Assembly: GCF_013432195.1 (NCBI RefSeq)
Contig: NZ_JACCDB010000010.1
Coordinates: 1-64,000, forward strand
Direction: 5' to 3'
Origin: Tepidicella baoligensis
GTDB taxonomy: Bacteria; Pseudomonadota; Gammaproteobacteria; Burkholderiales; Burkholderiaceae_C
Length of the DNA: 64,000 nt
Below the pieces are notes generated by a model, which saw only the letters and a list, made by a program, of their open reading frames with translations, had not been told where the DNA came from and ran no database searches. A program made the position numbers and the translations under genes. Below, piece after piece: positions 60,938 through 64,000 of this stretch. Numbering within the stretch: the first letter of the stretch is position 1; each line of letters begins with the position of its first letter.

Positions 60938-61822
60938 ATGACAACGATCACTGGCAGCATCGTGGCGCTAGTCACCCCCATGCTTGAAGACGGCAGCGTG
61001 GACTACCCTACCTTGCGCCAGTTGATCGACTGGCACATCGCCGAAGGCACCGACTGCATCGGCGTGGTGGGCACCACGGGGGAGTCCCCGACGGTGAGCG
61101 TGGAGGAACATTGCGAAATCATTCGCGTGGCGGTGGAACAGGCCGCTGGTCGCCGGCCGATCATGGCCGGCTGTGGCGCCAATTCCACGGCCGAAGCCAT
61201 CGAATTGGCCAAGTTCGCCCGCAAAGTCGGCGCCGACTGCCAGTTGCAAGTCGTTCCTTATTACAACAAGCCCACCCAGGAAGGGCAATACCAGCACTTC
61301 AAGGCCATCGCCGAGGCCACGGGCGATCTGCCCATCGTGCTCTACAACGTGCCCGGCCGCACCGTGGCCGATCTGGCCCACGACACCGTGCTGCGCCTGG
61401 CTCAGGTGCCTGGCATCGTCGGCATCAAGGAGGCCACCGGCAACATCGAACGCGCCCAATGGCTGATCCGCGAAACCCCCGAACACTTTGCCGTCTATTC
61501 CGGTGACGATCCCACCGCCGTAGCGCTCATGCTCTGTGGCGGCCAGGGCAACGTGAGCGTGACGGCCAACGTGGCCCCCAGACTCATGCACGAGCTCTGC
61601 ATGGCCGCCATCGCTGGGAACGTGAAAACCGCCATGGCCATCCAGATGAAGCTGATGCCTGTGCACAAACAATTGTTCGTGGAGCCCAATCCCATACCCG
61701 TGAAATGGGCCATGGCCCAGATGGGCCTGTGCAGTGCCGCCCTGCGGCTACCGCTGACCCCGCTCAGCCCAGCCAATCAACCCGTCGTGGCCGAAGCCCT
61801 GCGCACCGCAGGCCTGCTTTGA
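60938..61822 (+). CDS. dapA: 4-hydroxy-tetrahydrodipicolinate synthase
   Basis: 294 aa enzyme that condenses pyruvate with aspartate semialdehyde in lysine and diaminopimelate synthesis. Schiff-base Lys164 in [10 protein letters not shown], the relay Tyr136 in [17 protein letters not shown] (45-52), and [14 protein letters not shown] are all in place. ATG 60938 gives the usual N-terminus ([12 protein letters not shown]). It is followed by bamC, an order shared with E. coli dapA-bamC. Confidence 0.97.
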   Translation: MTTITGSIVALVTPMLEDGSVDYPTLRQLIDWHIAEGTDCIGVVGTTGESPTVSVEEHCEIIRVAVEQAAGRRPIMAGCGANSTAEAIELAKFARKVGADCQLQVVPYYNKPTQEGQYQHFKAIAEATGDLPIVLYNVPGRTVADLAHDTVLRLAQVPGIVGIKEATGNIERAQWLIRETPEHFAVYSGDDPTAVALMLCGGQGNVSVTANVAPRLMHELCMAAIAGNVKTAMAIQMKLMPVHKQLFVEPNPIPVKWAMAQMGLCSAALRLPLTPLSPANQPVVAEALRTAGLL

Positions 61823-61862
61823 AGCACCTTCTGGAACTTCTGACACACGCGCCAATCATCCG

Positions 61863-63002
61863 ATGAGTCGCTCCATGAACCTGAAACACACCGCTGTCCG
61901 ACATCCCCCCCGCCCCAACCTTGTTCAGTGGGGAACCGTGGCCCTTGCCGTCGCCCTGGCCAGCGGATGTTCGGTCCTGGAAGAAGACCGCATCGATTAC
62001 AAAAGCGCCCGACAGGTCAATTCCCTCGAAATTCCGCCTGATCTCACTCAACTCAGCCGCGACTCTCGCTACACCATTCCTGGCGGCGTGGTCACTGCCA
62101 CCGGCTTCCAGATCGCACAACCCCAGCAGGGGATGCCGACCGCCGCCAACCAGATCGGCGATGTGCGTATCGAGCGGGCTGGCAACCAGCGCTGGCTGGT
62201 CGTGGACCGGGCTCCAGAAGAGCTGTGGGGATCCATCAGAGACTTCTGGCAAGAAAACGGCTTTCTGCTCATACTCGATCAGCAGAACCTCGGCCTGATG
62301 GAGACCGACTGGGCCGAGAACCGCGCCAAGCTGCCACAGGACTTCATCCGCGCCACCATTGGTCGGATTTTCGAGAATCTCTACTCGACCGGCGAGCGCG
62401 ACAAGTTTCGTACCCGGCTGGAGCGCAACGCCGCCGGAGGCACCGAGATCTACATCAGTCACCGCGGCATGGTAGAGGTCTATACCAGTGCCCGCCAAGA
62501 CAACACCATCTGGCAACCACGCCCGGCTGACCCGGAGCTCGAAGCCGAGTTCCTGCGTCGCCTCATGGTCAAACTGGGCGTGAGCCAAGAGCAGTCGCAA
62601 GCACTGATCGCCGCTGGAGCCATACAGCCGGCCGCGCGCGTTGCCACGGTCGACAACGTTCCCGTGGTGCAATTGGATGAAGGTTTCGACCGGGCTTGGC
62701 GGCGCGTGGGTCTGGCACTGGACCGCACGGGTTTCACGGTGGAAGACCGTGACCGCTCGCAAGGTGTGTATTTCGTTCGCTATGTGGCCCCTGATGCCAC
62801 CATGGAAGCGGAAAAAACGGGCTTCCTGAGCCGCATGTTTGGAGGCTCGCGCCGCAACGATGCCACCCCTGTGCGCTACCGCATCGTCGTGCGCAGCAGT
62901 GACAACCAATCCACCGTCTCGGTGCTGGACGCCAATGGCCAGCCCGAGTCCTCGGCGAACGCCCAGCGCATCGTTCAGGTGATTGCCGACGACCTCAAGT
63001 AA
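61863..63002 (+). CDS. bamC: Outer-membrane assembly lipoprotein BamC
   Basis: 379 aa. Signal peptide with lipobox ASGC (Cys near residue 36), then the unstructured N-terminal segment EEDRIDYKSARQVNSLEIPPDLTQL that in E. coli lies over BamD, then two helix-grip domains (about 110-210 and 270-375). It is part of the Bam complex that folds outer-membrane beta-barrels. ATG 61863 or ATG 61875 (MNLKHT) may be the start. It lies 40 bases after dapA. Confidence 0.92.
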   Translation: MSRSMNLKHTAVRHPPRPNLVQWGTVALAVALASGCSVLEEDRIDYKSARQVNSLEIPPDLTQLSRDSRYTIPGGVVTATGFQIAQPQQGMPTAANQIGDVRIERAGNQRWLVVDRAPEELWGSIRDFWQENGFLLILDQQNLGLMETDWAENRAKLPQDFIRATIGRIFENLYSTGERDKFRTRLERNAAGGTEIYISHRGMVEVYTSARQDNTIWQPRPADPELEAEFLRRLMVKLGVSQEQSQALIAAGAIQPAARVATVDNVPVVQLDEGFDRAWRRVGLALDRTGFTVEDRDRSQGVYFVRYVAPDATMEAEKTGFLSRMFGGSRRNDATPVRYRIVVRSSDNQSTVSVLDANGQPESSANAQRIVQVIADDLK

Positions 63003-63023
63003 TCAGCACTTCAACCCTGCAAC

Positions 63024-63050
63024 AAAACGGCCAGCCATGCTGGCCGTTTT
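63024..63050. terminator. Bidirectional Rho-independent terminator
   Basis: A perfect 12-pair stem, AAAACGGCCAGC with its complement, around a three-base loop CAT. With A on one side and T on the other it can stop both bamC and the convergent ahpF transcript. Confidence 0.85.
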
Positions 63051-63067
63051 GTCATCTGCCAAGGGCT

Positions 63068-64000
63068 TCAGAGCGCGGCTGCTTCCTCGGTTGCAGGCAT
63101 CGGGGTGCGAATCAGGTAGTCGAAGGCGCTGAGCGCGGCCTTGGCACCCTCGCCGGCTGCGATCACGATCTGCTTGTATGGCACCGTGGTGCAGTCACCC
63201 GCCGCAAACACACCCGGCACATTGGTTTGCCCCTTGGCGTCCACCACGATCTCACCGAATCGATTGAGCTCCACGGTACCCTTGAGCCATTCGGTGTTGG
63301 GCACCAAGCCAATCTGCACGAAAATGCCCTCCAGCTCCAGGTGGTGTTCGGCGCCACTGATCCGATCCTTGTACCGGATACCGTTGACCTTGTGGCCATC
63401 GCCAGTGATTTCGGTGGTTTGGGCATTGGTGATGATGGTCACGTTCGGCAGGCTCTTGAGCTTGCTCACCAGCACAGCATCGGCCTTGAGCTGATCAGCG
63501 AACTCGATCAGCGTGACGTGCTGCACGATGCCGGCCAGGTCGATGGCCGCTTCCACACCGGAGTTACCCCCGCCGATCACTGCCGTGCGTTTGCCCTTAA
63601 ACAACGGGCCATCGCAGTGCGGGCAATAGGCCACGCCCTTGTTTTTGTATGTCTGCTCGCCAGGCACATTCACGTTGCGCCAGCGCGCACCGGTGGACAG
63701 GATGACAGAGCGCGCCTGCAGCACCGCACCGTTGGCCAGCTCCACCGACACATAGCCGCCTTCCTGCTCGGCCGGAATCAGCCTCACGGCCTGTTGCAGG
63801 TTCATGATGTCCACGCCGTAGTGCTTGACCTGCTGCTCCAGCGCGGCGGCAAACTGGGGGCCTTCGGTTTCCAGCACCGAAATGTAATTCTCGATGGCCA
63901 GGGTGTCGTTCACCTGCCCGCCGAAACGCTCGGCAGCCACGCCGGTGCGGATGCCCTTGCGCGCGGCATAGACGGCTGCCGCCGCCCCGGCCGGGCCACC
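63068..64000 (-). CDS. ahpF: Alkyl hydroperoxide reductase subunit F (partial)
   Basis: 311 residues of the C-terminal part; the 5' end lies beyond the right edge. This flavin disulfide reductase passes electrons from NADH to AhpC for peroxide reduction. The redox pair is [14 protein letters not shown], the NAD loop [17 protein letters not shown], and the FAD loop [27 protein letters not shown]. The upstream edge [16 protein letters not shown] is the N-terminal FAD loop end. The [12 protein letters not shown] form supports AhpF over plain thioredoxin reductase. The N-terminal thioredoxin-like fold domains are not visible here. Confidence 0.93.
   Translation of the reverse strand, partial: GGPAGAAAAVYAARKGIRTGVAAERFGGQVNDTLAIENYISVLETEGPQFAAALEQQVKHYGVDIMNLQQAVRLIPAEQEGGYVSVELANGAVLQARSVILSTGARWRNVNVPGEQTYKNKGVAYCPHCDGPLFKGKRTAVIGGGNSGVEAAIDLAGIVQHVTLIEFADQLKADAVLVSKLKSLPNVTIITNAQTTEITGDGHKVNGIRYKDRISGAEHHLELEGIFVQIGLVPNTEWLKGTVELNRFGEIVVDAKGQTNVPGVFAAGDCTTVPYKQIVIAAGEGAKAALSAFDYLIRTPMPATEEAAAL

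Overview
The window is a 64 kb piece of a GC-rich betaproteobacterial chromosome, most likely Burkholderiales and Comamonadaceae-like. The signs are GC-rich codon use, a queG/tsaE/amiC/mutL/miaA core cluster, dapA-bamC, etfBA with fatty-acid-type operators, a TAXI-type TRAP operon, and MlaE/MlaD lipid-transport genes. The genus cannot be fixed by reading alone. It is almost wholly chromosomal housekeeping DNA with very short intergenic gaps. I see no rRNA, tRNA, CRISPR array, prophage or intact insertion sequence.

Layout. 0-11 kb: NAD synthase (nadE), a FemAB-like acyltransferase, soluble pyrophosphatase (ppa) divergent from a proton-pumping pyrophosphatase (hppA), an AidB-like acyl-CoA dehydrogenase of lower GC, and the molybdenum-cofactor operon moaA-mobA-moeA. 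11-21 kb: an RND efflux pump with its adaptor, an rnhA/methyltransferase/NYN-like operon, an AEC carrier, and an MlaE-MlaD-lipoprotein operon downstream of queG that has no ATPase gene. 22-33 kb: tsaE-amiC, then a two-gene Rieske oxygenase and a block of inverted repeats, mutL, gdhA, a Bcr/CflA transporter and miaA. This is the enterobacterial queG-tsaE-amiB-mutL-miaA order opened by extra genes.

33-41 kb is an acyl-CoA oxidation region: nitronate monooxygenase, acyl-CoA dehydrogenase and etfBA behind a clear promoter with two palindromes, then a histone-deacetylase-like hydrolase, enoyl-CoA hydratase and MscS channel operon. 41-46 kb: MoxR, DUF58, transglutaminase, MltB, then a protein with a beta-carbonic-anhydrase-like metal site. 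47-51 kb: a TAXI TRAP transporter (binding protein, fused permease, DUF1850). 50-53 kb: an alpha-E / ATP-grasp pair. 53-64 kb: small membrane proteins, parE, AsmA, an MFS carrier, a 56-residue membrane protein, a methyltransferase, dapA-bamC, and ahpF cut by the right edge.

The points most worth a second look are the stand-alone carbonic-anhydrase-like protein with an H-x9-C metal spacing, the etfBA control region, the composite inverted-repeat block before mutL, the run of ten G in nadE, the Mla-type operon without an ATPase, and several start codons that sit about 5-7 nt after a -10-like hexamer, as expected for leaderless mRNAs.
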